Assembly: GCA_949128115.1 (NCBI GenBank)
Contig: OX421966.1
Location: 68,197,416 to 68,261,415, forward strand
DNA length: 64,000 nt
Direction: 5' to 3'
From: Anaspis maculata
Lineage: Eukaryota > Arthropoda > Insecta > Coleoptera > Scraptiidae
The translations under genes and the position numbers were made by a program. The notes beneath the pieces are model-generated. The model saw nothing but the letters and a program-made list of their open reading frames with translations, made no database searches and was not told the origin of the DNA. Positions 34,460-47,072 of this stretch are shown piece by piece. How positions within the stretch are numbered: position 1 is the first letter of the stretch; each line of letters opens with the position of its first letter.

Positions 34460-35784
34460 TTAACTCTTTTTTTCCTGAAGACATACGTAGGTATCTCTAC
34501 TTCAACCTCACGTCTTCTAGTTTTTCAGACAACTGCGGTCATCTCTCGGGCCATCTCAACAGAAAAATTATACCTTCGTTCAACTCTGATGACCGGCTCC
34601 AGGCTACTACTATGGCAGTAGGTAAGCTGATGGCCTTGGGGCCTGATTTCGGCGGATTCGTGGCCGGGTCATCAAGAAGCAATAATTGGAAATGAAGAAA
34701 TTGAAGCACCGCTTATTAGGGAGTAGAGCGTTTGGTAATAATGCGGGACCAGAAACGTAAAATAATCGCGTGCTGATGCTGCTGGCTGCCGCTGCTACAA
34801 CATCCAAGCTCTTCGCCTGCACGGCTATCATGGTATAGGTAGGTAGGTACCTAGCTGGTATATAAGAAAAGACTCGTGGTGCTCGCGTGCCAACATCTGA
34901 CCTACATTGTGACCCTTCACTCTCGCCTAGTCTTCGTCTCGAAAGATCCACGCCCGATATTATACAGCATCTTGCATAGGTACCCATTATGCAGAGAGAA
35001 CTTTGAATAATTCAATTTGAAATTCTCGTGATGGCAGAGATGCGCATCAGTAAATCAACAATGATTCATCATGCATCAGAATACATACAAATCAAACTTT
35101 TTGTCCTGGAAGCAAAGTATTAATCATCAAGAAAATGAAGAAGTGTAAGGAAGAAGCAGCAGAAGGAGGAACCATAATTTCTCAATCAAGAAGTGAAGGA
35201 CTCTGATAAGCGTACCGCAAAGTTGCTTCGCAACCAGAAGCGGGTCGTTCCGGTATGTTTGGGTAGGGTAGAACGACTAGTGCAAGGATTGGAACGCCAA
35301 CCAAAAAAAAAAAGGTCCAGTAGCGGGTATCTGCGGGTCGCCCCCGTGTGCCGCGTGCGGATTCATGAATCGAGTGTGCCGTGTTTCGCGCGAGGGGGGT
35401 TGGGTGTAGTAGGCACTTTCACTTGTAACGGCATCGGCAGGAGGCACCACAAGCTGATGCCAGAGTGCTCTGCTTACGTCATCGCGAACTCATCAAGGAC
35501 AATCGAATATCACGCCCGTGACAGCTCTCGGTGCATGCACTCTCGATCACAGATGGCCGGGCTGGAGAAGTAAGCTCAATCACAAGTAGTATCATGAGCC
35601 GATGCTATCTTGGAAGCCTCAAAATCACCAAATTTTCCATGTTAATTACAGTGAATACATTATTCCAAAACTCTAACCGTGGGTTCCACAAAAAAAAAAT
35701 TAATACGAATTAAGTTGATTCGCGATTTTTGTTTGTCAATTTGTAGCTGACTGATCAATGGAAATGCTGGTTTTTCTGTCAATA
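34460..35784. other. No recognisable gene
   Basis: Domain-free short frames; GTAGGTAGGTACC simple sequence near 34839-34853. The 126-codon frame at 35193-35573 is low-complexity and Arg-rich, with no family signal. Confidence 0.5.
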
Positions 35785-35935
35785 AAGCCACAGCAGGGAG
35801 TAGTGGTCGATAACGACTTTCGACTGAGCTACTTCGATAAATGGATTGAATTCTTCGAGGAATTCTAAGATTGCGAGAAGCACCGCGAAGCGTTCCCGAT
35901 TGGTGACGCTGTACCTTATTGATCAAAGAAGAAGG
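35785..35935 (-). pseudogene. Gypsy RNase H fragment
   Basis: The minus strand reads SVTNRERFAVLLAILEFLEE and VVIDHYSLLWLY, matching the Gypsy RNase H helix and (T)DHxxLxWL motif. Followed downstream (35711-35770) by the segment shared with 29453-29520. Confidence 0.75.
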
Positions 35936-36198
35936 AACAATACCATTGAACTTTAAAATTGGCATGAGTTTCTTCACTAATTCTATAGTAGACAAGAGAG
36001 ACCATTCCAAAAGATTTTGTGTGGACTGTCACCGGTTGAATAGTTTGAGAAAAAGAAGGACCCACCCCATTCCTGATATCGATGGAATTATGGACGTATG
36101 TAGGAGGTGCAAGATATTTCTCGTTGCTCAGTTTTATTTCTTGGGAATTGGCAGACATGAATGGAGGAGAGCAGCAAACAGTATACAGCCTTCATAGC
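35925..36198 (+). pseudogene. Gypsy RT N-terminal fragment, head-to-head with RNase H
   Basis: The plus strand reads KRFCVDCHRLNSLRKRRTHP and IPDIDGIMDV, the Gypsy RT motif that starts at RFCVDYRxLN. It lies on the opposite strand to, and touches, the RNase H fragment, so an inversion or two independent insertions joined them. 36199-36538 has no supported feature. Confidence 0.75.
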
Positions 36199-36542
36199 GC
36201 AGTGCGAGGGAATATTCGAACTTTGAATATGATTTTCAAATTCCTTGAATGAAGCACCAATTTTTAAATTTTCCACTCCATCCATAACGGTTTCTTGACT
36301 CATTTCATTTTGTAACTCGTGGATTACACATTATTTACGTGAGTAGTTTACCTTATCAGGGGTCTTGGCTTGGTTTGTTTCCCTGGGAACTTCGTACCTT
36401 CCTAATTTGCCACTTCATGTACTTGGTTTTTTATATACAGCCAAAAAATCAACCTTTTTTGTCTCACACCCTGTATACAACGCGTACATGATTGATGCCG
36501 GTGAGTAATGGTGCTGTTTAGTTCTCATCATAATTTGTTATA

Positions 36543-37612
36543 CAGGGTGGCCAAACGAAAACAGAATAGGGGGGTTTTCGGGCATTTCACATCATTTTTT
36601 CGGAAAAAGCTCAGACAGGTCGATTTTTATATCGAGGGGGACATCTGAAACATACATTGGCGAATTTCTATCTTCAGCCCCATCACCCCTATCTACCTCA
36701 ACTTTAGAATTTCAAAGGACACCATCTACTTTGCGAGACATCAAATTAAAGAGAATCAAGTCCTTTTTCTGAAAAAAATATTTTCAAAATTTTCAACCCC
36801 ACCCCCCATCTTCCTAAGTTTCTCTGACTGTCCCATTTTATATCCTCGACCCCTCAATTCTCTTCAATTTGATCAGCGTCATCCTAAATAGCATCTAAGG
36901 GAAACATTTTCGGTGAAGAAAAGTGTTACCCAAATTCACCCCTTTCCTCTCCCCCGCCACAATTTCAAAACTTAACAGACACCACCTACTTTGTGATACA
37001 TCGAATCAAAGGAAATTGATTTCTCTTCCTGAAAACCATTTTTTTGAAATTTTTAACCCCTCTCCTGATAAATTGAACATACGGAGTATTTTAGGGGGAA
37101 AGGGAGCTTTTTGAAAATTCTGAAAATATCTTATTCAGAAAGAGAATTCAATTTCCTTTGATTTGATGTATCACAAAGTAGATAGTGTCATTTTAGATTT
37201 TGAAGTTGAGGTGGGAGAGCAAACGGGTGAATTTGGGTGGCACTTTTCACGCAGAAAATTTTCTCCCTTGATGCTGTCCAGGATGACGTTGACTGTACTG
37301 AAGAGAATTGAAAGATCCAAAATATCACATTGGGAACTCTGACAATTTTAGGAAGGGGTTAAAAACCATAGAAATATTTTTTCAGAAAGAGAATTTGATC
37401 CTCTTCAATTTGATATATCGCAAAGTGGGTGGTGTCATTTGAAACTTCGAAGTTGGGGCGGGTGGGGGTGAGGGGACTAAAGATAGAAATTCGCCAATGT
37501 ATGTTTCAGATGTCCCCCTCAATATAAAATCGACTTGTCCGAGCTTTTTGGAAAAAAAAATGAGGTGAAATGCCTGAAAACCCCTCTGTTCTGTTTTCGT
37601 TGGGCCACCCTG
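36543..37612. mobile_element. Palindromic element (CAGGGTGGCC), TATA-flanked, 1.07 kb
   Basis: Left TATA|CAGGGTGGCCAAACGAAAA, right TTTTCGTTGGGCCACCCTG|TATA. Arms pair along their length (ATACATTGGCGAATTTCTAT / ATAGAAATTCGCCAATGTAT); centre near 37075. It shares the terminus and target type with the 25.5, 55.6 and 57.7 kb palindromes but has a different interior. Confidence 0.88.
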
Positions 37613-38769
37613 TATATACTACATACAGACCGACCGACATGGAAATTTTTGTTTTGTTTTCGACAGATCTCGACGTTTTAGCATTATAAAAAAAGAAATA
37701 AGTACAAATTTTCAATTTTTTTTTCGCGACCATCATACTTTTCATTCTTCCAATCAATGGATGAGAAGTTAGTAATATGAATGATTTGAGTAAATAAGGG
37801 GAGTATATAGAGAAAATTATCGATCGGATATCATCTGAATTCTATCTTCCCTCATATCTTACCCTACATCACCTTAATCTTCCTACATAATAGAAATTAT
37901 TTGTGTTGCCCTTTACCTGGCCCTAATATTATTTGGGCTATTATACCGTGATACAGTAACTCTGAAATTTAATAAATCTTGCGTGTAAGTTTACATAATC
38001 ATAGTTCAGCACTAGGTACTTAATGTTCGGGAAATATTACCTACCTGCATCGAAATAACGTAAAAAATTTATTAGACTTGCATCCACCTCCATCCGATTA
38101 TAATAAGGCACTTTCTTCAGGATATCGTGCTAAGGATATATTAATAACAATAATAATTGATAGACTAAAGACTGAACTGCGCACTTTTGATGTTATTAGA
38201 ACGCCATTACAGAGGTGTAATGCTGCAGTGCTGTTAATGTACCAGTTTTGCATATAAAGTGTCCATTACCCATAATGTAGAATGCACCTAATTATCGAAA
38301 AGACAATTTAATTTAATTTGTTGCACACGCATATTGAGAAAAAAATCCACCGTCCTGCCTCACCTGTACACTTTTTAACTAGCCACCAGCATGCCGATTC
38401 TAATGAAGCAAAGAAAAGTCGAGGCGGGCACTGCGGGGCACTTGCCCAACGCACCCGAATCCTCTGGTTTCTGAGCATTTTCAGGATAGGTGTACGTGGC
38501 CAGAAGAGTTTTAATTTACGTAATAATTCTTGATAACTTGATGTGTAATTCTAAGTTTTTGAAAAGAGATTTTTATCAGCAACCGAAGAAGTTCAGGTAC
38601 TGGGTTGCTCTTGCTGCCCCCACCTGCAGAAATAAGATGTGAATTGAAACGTGAGTTACTAAGTAGGTAGTATCGGTAATGCTTCAACAAATGAAACAAT
38701 GACAAGCAGTCAGTTTGAAATTCTCGTTAAGACTGGCGTGAGATATTGAGGATGAATCTATAAACTAAT
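37613..38769. other. No recognisable gene
   Basis: AT-rich sequence with only short frames and no terminal repeats detected. Confidence 0.5.
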
Positions 38770-39552
38770 CAAGGCAGGGCAGAATACTTTGAAAAATGTA
38801 TTTAAATACAAAATACAAAATGCATGATCCAAGATAGTCGCAATACAAAATAAAAACGACTTCTTGAAATGTCTTCAAAATACAAAATCCGTATTTTGGA
38901 ACACCCAGATATTCCAAAATACAAAATGCAACCTAGGTATTTCAAAATACAAAATACAAAATGCATACGTATTTCAACAATTTTGGAAAAACCGGAAAAT
39001 GCGAGTATTTATTTCAATGGGAACACTTTCTTGATTTAGTCGCAACAATAAGTGAATTATTCATTATGAACTATGAAAAGACAAACAAAACGAACATAAA
39101 GTGAAGAAAACTTCATATTCGAACATATTCATAACTTCACTTATCAATACTTCAAAATCACGAATGTTGCTTCTTTTGAAGACAACCATCTTCTCCAAAA
39201 TATTGTCCGACATCCGACATGGAACCTCTCGTGACTGATAGGATGCACCCACCAGTAAAACCCAAGAAATGGCACTGAGTAAAGTATAGTATTACCAAAA
39301 CAATCTCAGCCCAAACGGACTACAGAGCCTGGAAAACAAATGTATTCCGTATTTTGTATTTTGAAAGTCAAAATATTCTCCCGAAAAATGTATTTTTAAT
39401 ACAGAATACAAAATACTATGAGCCTGAACTATTTCGAAATATAAAATACAAATACTTCTCAATCAAATGTATTTGAATTCAAAATACAAAATACTTAAAT
39501 GTATTTCAGATACTTGTATTCGAGCTTGTATTTGAAATACCGCCCCGTCCTG
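38770..39552. mobile_element. hAT-like MITE built of AATACAAAATAC repeats
   Basis: Ends CAAGGCAGGGCAGAATAC and, inverted, CAGGACGGGGCGGTATTT. Flanked by aaactaat / aaactaaa (7 of 8 identical). Both subterminal regions consist of repeated GTATTTTGTATTTTG-like words. No ORF. Same design as the MITEs at 15400 and 31720: short G-rich tip plus a self-complementary AT repeat. Confidence 0.75.
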
Positions 39553-39699
39553 AAACTAAAGTTCACCTTCGATATCACTAATGACAACATCAAAGAATCT
39601 ACATTTTTTTATTGCCAAATCGTTTTTCTCCTGTATCAAGTAGGGTAGATCGGGGACATCTGAGATACTGGGACAATAGAAACACGTATTGAGATTGTC

Positions 39700-40350
39700 A
39701 TTAACAATTAAGAGTCTTCTGTACGCTCAGAGTGGCTCCAACTAAAATGCCTCTAAATCGAAGCCGGTGATTTTCTTTGAACTGGCATTTGGAGATTTCA
39801 CTTCATATATCTATTTTAACATGTCAACGGAAAAAAATCCGAGAAAAACCGATCACAGCCGAAGATAGTCAAATCTTACGCGCGCCACCCTAGGGCCTTC
39901 ATTTGACTTGGAACAAGAATCTTTTTTTCGGGGTGAACTCTCAACAGTATTTTGCAAAAATCGTACCGGGTGGTTTTTCAGTAAAAAAATTTCAGCTGAA
40001 GATATGAAACTCTAAATGTTTGAGTATTTTTTTGATAATTTTCACAGCCAAATAACTTTGGCTCAAGATATTTGATAAAAAAAACCACCCGGTACGATGG
40101 TGCAGAATACTGTAGAGAGTCCTCCTTGGAAAAAAGAATTTTCTTTCAAGTCAAATAAAGGCCCTAGGATGGCGCTCGTGTAATTTCACTATCTTCGGCT
40201 GTGATCGGTTTTCCTCGGATTTTTTTCCTTTCACATGTTTTTATGGAGATATGAAGTGTAATCACCAAATACCAGTTGAAAAAAAATCACCGCCTTCGAT
40301 TTAGAGGCCTTTTAGTCGGAGCTGCTTCGAGCGTACAGAGGACTCTTAAC
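39700..40350. mobile_element. Short palindromic element, about 650 bp
   Basis: Inverted arms around a centre near 40025: TAAGAGTCTTCTGTACGCTC / GAGCGTACAGAGGACTCTTA at the ends, CCGATCACAGCCGAAGATAG / CTATCTTCGGCTGTGATCGG and CGTACCGGGTGGTTTTT / AAAACCACCCGGTACG further in. Termini and target duplication are not resolved. Confidence 0.82.
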
Positions 40351-40566
40351 ACAACTCGAAAGGTGACCGATTTGTGAAATGCTACCCGAGTGTTTTTCTT
40401 GCGTTCGAGGCTCAAACATAGGCAACCAACAATACATCCAGGTGCTACTAAAATGCTATGTAATGGTATTGGAGTATTGTTGATAATCTAACTTTTTCAA
40501 AACTAGATTTACCTCAAGATCATCTTATGTTTCAATTCGTGTTTTTTCCACAACTTCCGTAATTAA

Positions 40567-41487
40567 AAGTGGATTTATGTTCGCAAAAAATAAGAATAAA
40601 AATAGAAATAACGATAAGAATAAAAATAAGAATAAAAATAAGACAAAAAATGAGCAAGGCAACTGCCTATTTATACTCCAGAAATGGAAATGAGAATAAG
40701 AAATAGTTTGAAACATTGCTCCTAGGTGTCACTCGAAACATTAAAATGACAGTCGTCAAAATTTTTAGTTACAGTTTTGAGCTTTATGCTGTTGCTATTA
40801 CGGTTGTTCACCTACCTGTTTTGATTAGTGTTATACAGTATCACTAATCTCTGAATAATGGTTGAATAGGTAGGTATACAAATGAATTTTTTACATCGCA
40901 ATATTTTAAGTTAATATCATGTGTAGTGTAGGTATCTACTTTTCAATCCTAATTATTGCAGTAATATACAATAACACTGATGAGAGCTTGTGAGGATAAC
41001 TGGAAGATGGCGCCACGTTTGGACCGCCGTTACGAAGCAACTCGAGTTTCTTGCCTACTCAAAGACAGGCGGTTTCAGGCAACTTTTGCTACATCGATGT
41101 ACAGCGGATTGCATAAAAGCAGCCCCCATCGTCATCGGCAAAGCTCGACTGCGTTCGTCACTCGTTCGGCTCATCTTCGAGCAGAAGTTGAAGATATACA
41201 GCTTGTTATTTTCATTCTTAAATTTCTTGGGCAGTAGCGGCGATAAGTATTTTTTGAGAGGGGCTAGGATCTCGTAATTGACGGAAGGAAACACAAGCCA
41301 CGGAAGGCTTCAAAACACATTGTAGAATATCATTTTACAGAAGTTAACCACGTAACTTGATTATTCAATAACATTGAGGATGATTTGTGCAGAATTTAGG
41401 GAACATTTCGCTCTCAAAGACTCTTTCGCCGTTACTGTTGACACATTTACACATCTTCAATACACAACAGTGAACATAAATCCACCT
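40567..41487. mobile_element. Nonautonomous TIR element, copy B
   Basis: Ends AAGTGGATTTATGTTCGC and, inverted, AAGGTGGATTTATGTTCAC. Its interior is an inverted copy of the element at 14130-15173 (GATGGCGCCACGTTTGGACC, TCGTCATCGGCAAAGCTCGA). It lacks the extra 130 bp present near the left end of copy A. No transposase. Confidence 0.8.
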
Positions 41488-42640
41488 TGAGACTAGTAGG
41501 TAGTACATACTCTTATGCTCTTATGAAAATCAGAAGATTTACAGAAATCAAGCCGCTCGATTGCTCTGGTTCCAGTAGAAGGATCCATCCTCGGACCCAT
41601 CCCAAGTAAAATAAATTGCCACAGATTGTCGCTTTTGATCTTTTTTTTTTGGCATCAGGACGACCCGCACCGTTTTATACCGAGTGATGAAGCACTCTTT
41701 GGACGGGCAACTCATTAAAACGGCGTTAAAAATCTAAAACGGACCGAAAGAAACATTGTCACCTGTCGCATCCAGCTGATTTATTTGTTTATGCCTGGAC
41801 TTAATGCCCCCTAATCCATTTATAATAACCGCCATGGGTTTATAATAATAAATATCCACACACACATATTTCATTAGGCACAAGTAGGTACCTACCTATA
41901 CCTATACGCTGCTCCCGTTATTATATTTACATTATATTATAGATATTACACCTAATCTTCTTACTTTCTAATGTAGGTATCCGATAATACCTCTTCAGTT
42001 TTTTACTTTTCTATCCTGAGATAGGTGCAGGTAACACTGCGAAACAAAAAATGGCGCAATTATCTGGATATCGCAGCTGATGGTAATTATGAGTTGTTGA
42101 TACAGTCATTTCATCAGGTGTCCACGTACGCAGGAAACGTTTATATTAAACTCTCGATTAAACTATTTCCACTAGACGTCGTAATTGAGTCTTTCAATTA
42201 ACACCATTTTTCTGACAACACAAAAAAGATTAAAGAGGCAGTTCCTCTTATTAAAGAGAAATTGGTAAAGTTTTTGTGTGATAATTATTATTGATGAATA
42301 ACCTATAGCTGAAGCAACAGGAAATATTCTTCCGAAATAGGTTGCTTATTTGCATAAAGCTGGCCTAGTCTTTCTTTAATCAATTCAAGTACAATTTTTG
42401 ATCCAGGAAAGCCACGTTCCGAGAAATCTCTCTATAAATGCACTGATCCAGCTCGATTTGATCCCCAATTTCTCAACCCTTCAGATCCACTCTCAGTTCC
42501 ACTTTTGCATAATACGTTGCCAGATTTCATCAGACCAGGCCACAAGAAAGCCACATCACATCTCAGCCTGTCCTGTCTGAGGAAATTTTTGATGCAAATG
42601 AGCCACATTTCAACCTAGAAATCTCTTTGAAAAAATCCAA
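41488..42640. other. No recognisable gene
   Basis: Contains GGTACCTACCTATACC simple sequence near 41886-41908. No domain-bearing frame. The end may include the 5' region of the LINE that follows. Confidence 0.45.
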
Positions 42641-42652
42641 GTTTTTTTAGAT

Positions 42653-43750
42653 TTGACAGCCACAAGAGCTTTCAAAAAAACGCTGTCAGCTGTTCTACTT
42701 TCTTGGAGATGGAAGTATAGAAATTTTGCTGCGATAAAGACCGACTCTGCACATCAACATTTTAAGAGCAAATCAAACTGTACTAGTGTCTTGGGTTCTG
42801 CTGCAAAACAGAGTGTAGCTAGGCTCACTTTATACCATCCATGCTTTATACGAATTGTTAAAATTGAAGGGTCGAAGATTCGCCAAAAATCAACGGTGCG
42901 ATGTGGCGGAGAAAAATTATCTTTTTACACGGTGTCATTAAGCTACCAAGGAGACAACAGTTCCCCGCCACAGGACCATATATGAGAGCCGCCACAGTCA
43001 CATAGCCATAAAATTATTGGATGGCTCAGTCAACAATTTGAATACGGATGGACGGCGTTGCTCGACACACATCGCTTTGCCAATTTCTGCTGATACAGAC
43101 GTGAATCTCGCTCTGAACATTAGTCAAACAACATTGAAGCTGTGCAGATAATGTGACAGTCGGTTTTTCTATAAATTTTGAATCAATACTTGAAACCAAC
43201 CCCAATCCAGCAGTATCTAATGATGTTGGAAACAGGGAGCTGATGGTAACAAATGACGTGTTCCTATCTACTTCAAGTGTTATGCCTCCTCTGGTGAAAA
43301 AATTGAATTAACTTTATCTTTGGTCATTAACTATGAAAATACTAATTATTGCATCTTCCTAACATATGACGATCTTACATGTTTCATCTGTGGTCAGCAG
43401 GGGCATATCTCTAGCTCTTGTCGGGCTCAACAATAACAACAACAACCCTCAGTATCCCAGACCTTGGAAAATCTTGGAGTCGACCAACAAAATAAAGGTT
43501 CAGGAACACGCCCTCCTCTCCATCAAAGAGTTTAGGCTCACCGGCAAAAGAGGAACAAATGGATAAAACACAAGATCCTTCCGATGATATTGAAGCATCT
43601 CAGGAATCTCTCTCTGCCCCCTTTATTACGCCTAGAAATCTACCCAAAAAACAGAAAATCTTGAAACCTGACACCGAGCTCACGAAAAGCAAAATTCCCA
43701 GCTCCTCGGAATGTCTTAACATGCAGATCTCGAAATCATCCAAACTCTTA
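42653..43750 (+). pseudogene. LINE ORF1 (Gag-like) remnant
   Basis: The frame at 43300-43440 reads into CFICGQQGHISSSC, a perfect CX2CX4HX4C zinc knuckle, preceded by a VINYENTNYCIFLT strand that is typical of Jockey/I-type ORF1 proteins just before their knuckles. Stops and frameshifts break both sides. The 110-codon frame at 42653-42985 may be the ORF1 N-terminal half, but I see no diagnostic motif in it. Confidence 0.65.
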
Positions 43751-44139
43751 TAGATAAAAACCCCAAAGCATTCGTCCTGACCTTTGACATTTCCACGGGT
43801 TTCCTTGAAAATTGTAAAAGAAACAATAACCCATTACTCGAAGCTAAACGGTGCACAAATGATGTTGATTCGCTGATAAATATGATGTTTGAGATATTCC
43901 CCAATCTGGTAAACAGATCTATGAAAGAAAAGTTCACCCGCATCAAAAAAAAAATCAAAAATCTTATGGAGGGCGAGGAAAACACAATGAACCATCCACG
44001 AACACAAAGTCACACTTCTCTTGACTCACGAGATGGAAATCTATCCCAATATGATCTCGAATTATTCTAATATATGCAACATGTTTATTCTACAGTGAAA
44101 TCTGAATGGGTATTATACCCATCTACCAAAACAAAAACT

Positions 44140-44554
44140 ACTAATCGCTGAAGATAACCTCCCATAATTTGTCTACAGGAAACTCACTTAAAAAATGATC
44201 TCAGCCTCAAGGGTCATAAATGTTTCTCCAAACATCGTCTTGACAGAGAAAGATCAAGAAATGGAGTCTTATCTTCTGTAATTCCGAATTACACAACGCA
44301 TGAACTTGATCTAAATACCAAAACACCAACTTGAAAGCTTTCGCTTTCTACATCCAACTTGAAATTAAAATTTCCAACTGCAATATTTATATTCCTTCTA
44401 ACAGAAAAATCATCCAACAAGAGCTATCAGACCTCCTTGATCAAATACCGACCCCACGCATAATACTGGATGACTTCAATTCCCACAATAATATTTGGGT
44501 CACAAACACAAATCAAAGAGGACAAAAAATTGAACAATTGCTCGGTTCCTCTAA
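44140..44554 (+). pseudogene. LINE ORF2 endonuclease, first part
   Basis: Apurinic/apyrimidinic-type endonuclease, which nicks target DNA for target-primed reverse transcription. IICLQETHL carries the catalytic Glu motif; IPTPRIILDDFNSHN is the GDFN-type motif with the leading Gly changed to Asp. Frameshift near 44320. Interrupted at 44554 by a palindromic element and resumes at 46727 with LTLLNTGFPTRLN. Confidence 0.82.
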
Positions 44555-46723
44555 TAGTCCGGATGCTAGTTGCATAAAATGGAATGAACCTTGCATTTTT
44601 TGATGAGAAGATGCTACTTGGTGAAAATGTTCTTTGCATCATACTCATCATGAATGCATCATGAAACAGAAAAAAAAAGTTGGAAAATTATATTTAAATA
44701 ACCGAAGCATGTGGAGACGTGTAATTTACCACATACATCAACTATTTTATGCTTATGAAGTCACAGCAAACTGTTCTTGATTACCTTGAAGCATCTTTGA
44801 GATGTAGGGGAAAAACAGAAAAAAAAACAAAAACACTTTTTTTCTCATAAATAAGTGATTCTTGGAGATATTGACACACTACTTAATATTTCTACAAAAA
44901 GTAAAGTGAGAAATGATATGAGCTGGGTAGCCAGTTCCTAGACCAACTATTTTCAGAAATACGATTGTCAACTTTTTTTTCCTCTTGAGCACCATCTTGA
45001 ATCTGCCCTGTGAGGCATCGTTGAAAAAGTGATTGGTTATCATGATGATGGTAATATGTAATCATTGCATCGTAAAAACAACCTTCCCATCATAATTTAG
45101 TGACCTCTTCGGCGGGAAAGAATGGCCATACACGTATTTTCTGGCTCTTCAAAGCTTTAGTGGCCATCATGGCATTTGCAACATCCGGAATGGTAAAATA
45201 TGTTACGCATTATGAACCTTGATGTACTTTGAGGTAGCCTATCAAGTTTTGCAATCATCAATTGAAAGGTTTGTTCTTAAAAGCTGTTTGAACAAAATTT
45301 GTTAAATTTTTTTATGGAAAATGCAAAATATTGGATCTTCCACCCCTACTTGATCCCTCGTTGAGGGAAGCCTGAAACTGTAAGTCTCCAAAATTTTCAT
45401 GCTAATGGTTCACTGAGAACTGTTCTTCAATGTGTAGTTGTCAAAATCTGCATAGTTGCGTTCAGATTCCAGACAAAGAGCGACAAAAAAGTCCATGCAG
45501 TGAAAAAAGACACAACTTTCAATGCAATGGAGAAATCTCGGAAATATCCCTTTTAGATGGACTTCCCGCAATACACAGGTTCTGTAAGACTCTCAAGCGT
45601 GGATGAAAGGCTTGAAACATTACTAACTTGAGGCTCTAACAGTGTACCAAATTGCACATTCATGTTATAAAAAGCAAGGTCTCCAGACAGCTTTCAGTCT
45701 AGCTCTGGACTAGTTTTTTCTAGACTATAATGTATGTCTTTTTTCACTGCATCAACTTCTTTGTCGCTCTCTGTCTGGAATCTGAACGCAACTATGCAAT
45801 TTTTGACAACTAAACATTGAAGAGCACTTCCCACTGAACCATTATCGTGAAAAATTCGGAGACTTTCGGTTTCAGGCTATCCTCAGTGAGGGATCAAGTG
45901 AGGGTGAGAGACCCAATATTTTGTATTTTTCATAAAAAAAACGACACAAATTTTGTTCAAACAGCTTTTAAGAACAGACCTCTTGATTGATGATTGTGAA
46001 ACTTGGTAGACTACCTCAAAGTACATCAAGGTTCATAATGTGTAACATATTTCACCATTCCAGATGTTGCAAATGCCATCATGGGCACTAAAGCTTTGAA
46101 GAGCCAAAAAATACGTGAATGACAATTCTTTCCCGCCGAAGAGGTCACTAAATTATGATGAGGAGGTTGTTTTTGCAATACAATGATTTCATGTTACCAT
46201 TATTATAATAACCAATCACTTTTTCAACGATGCCTCATAGGGCAGATTCAAGATGGTGCTCAAGAGAAAAAAAAAGTTGACAATCGTATTTCTGGAAATA
46301 GTTGGCTCAGGAATTGGCTACCCAGCTCATATCATTTCTCACATCACTTTTTGTAGAAATACCAAGTATTGTGTCAATATCTCTAAGAATAACTTATTTA
46401 TGGAAAAAAGAGTGTTCTTGGTTTTTTTTCTGGTTTTCCCCTACATTTCAAAGACGGCTCAAGGTAATCAAGAACAGTTTGCTGTGACTTCATAAGCATA
46501 AAGTAGGTAATGTATGTGGTGAGTTACACGTGTCCACATGTTTCGGTTAATTGAATATGATTTTTCAACTTTTTTTTTCTGTATCACCCTGTATACGTCG
46601 CCGGCAGGGATGGCGCTGATGGCTACCTTTCTGAATCGGAAGAGTACAATGCAAAGAACATTTTCACCAAGTGGCATCTTCTCATCAAAAAATGCAAGGT
46701 ACTTTCAACTAGCATCCGGACTA
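44555..46723. mobile_element. 2.2-kb palindromic element with TAA target duplication
   Basis: Ends TAGTCCGGATGCTAGTTG and its exact complement CAACTAGCATCCGGACTA. TAA lies on both sides (44552-44554, 46724-46726). Arms of about 1 kb pair around a centre near 45620 (GAGCACCATCTTGAATCTGC / GCAGATTCAAGATGGTGCTC). The right arm has about 55 extra bp near 46583-46640. Removing it with one TAA makes the LINE codons GSSNLTLL continuous. TAGT termini and a TWA target match the element at 30711. Confidence 0.92.
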
Positions 46724-46726
46724 TAA

Positions 46727-46826
46727 CCTAACGCTTTTGAATACCGGATTCCCAACCAGACTGAATATCTTTTACTGGAAACCACAGCTCTCTTGTCTTG
46801 ACAGCATGCAGCCCGACACTCACACC
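46727..46826 (+). pseudogene. LINE ORF2 endonuclease, second part
   Basis: Encodes LLNTGFPTRLNIFYWKPQ and then, after a small frame change, LTACSPTLTP. This is the endonuclease segment between the GDFN-type and SDH motifs. It ends at the 8-bp ctcacacc, where the 12.8-kb element is inserted. Confidence 0.82.
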
Positions 46827-46861
46827 CGAGGGGTCGACCACGGCCAAAAATCTAGGACAAA

Positions 46862-47072
46862 AAACCTCCAAATGGAGTAAAACCTCCAATACCTCCAAGG
46901 ATCCCCACGAATCTCCACGGATCCCCACAGATCTCCATGGATCTCCACAAAACCTCCATGGATCCCCACGGATCCCCACGGATCCCCACGGATCCCCACG
47001 GATCCCCACGGATCCCCACGGATCTCCACGGATCTCCACGGATCCCCACATCTCCACGGATCTCCACAAAAC
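46862..47072 (+). repeat. GGATCCCCAC/GGATCTCCAC minisatellite, left end
   Basis: About 17 head-to-tail 10-bp units (GGATCCCCAC and GGATCTCCAC) with AAACCTCCAT interruptions. The same minisatellite lies in the same orientation near the right end (59370-59575). Confidence 0.92.
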
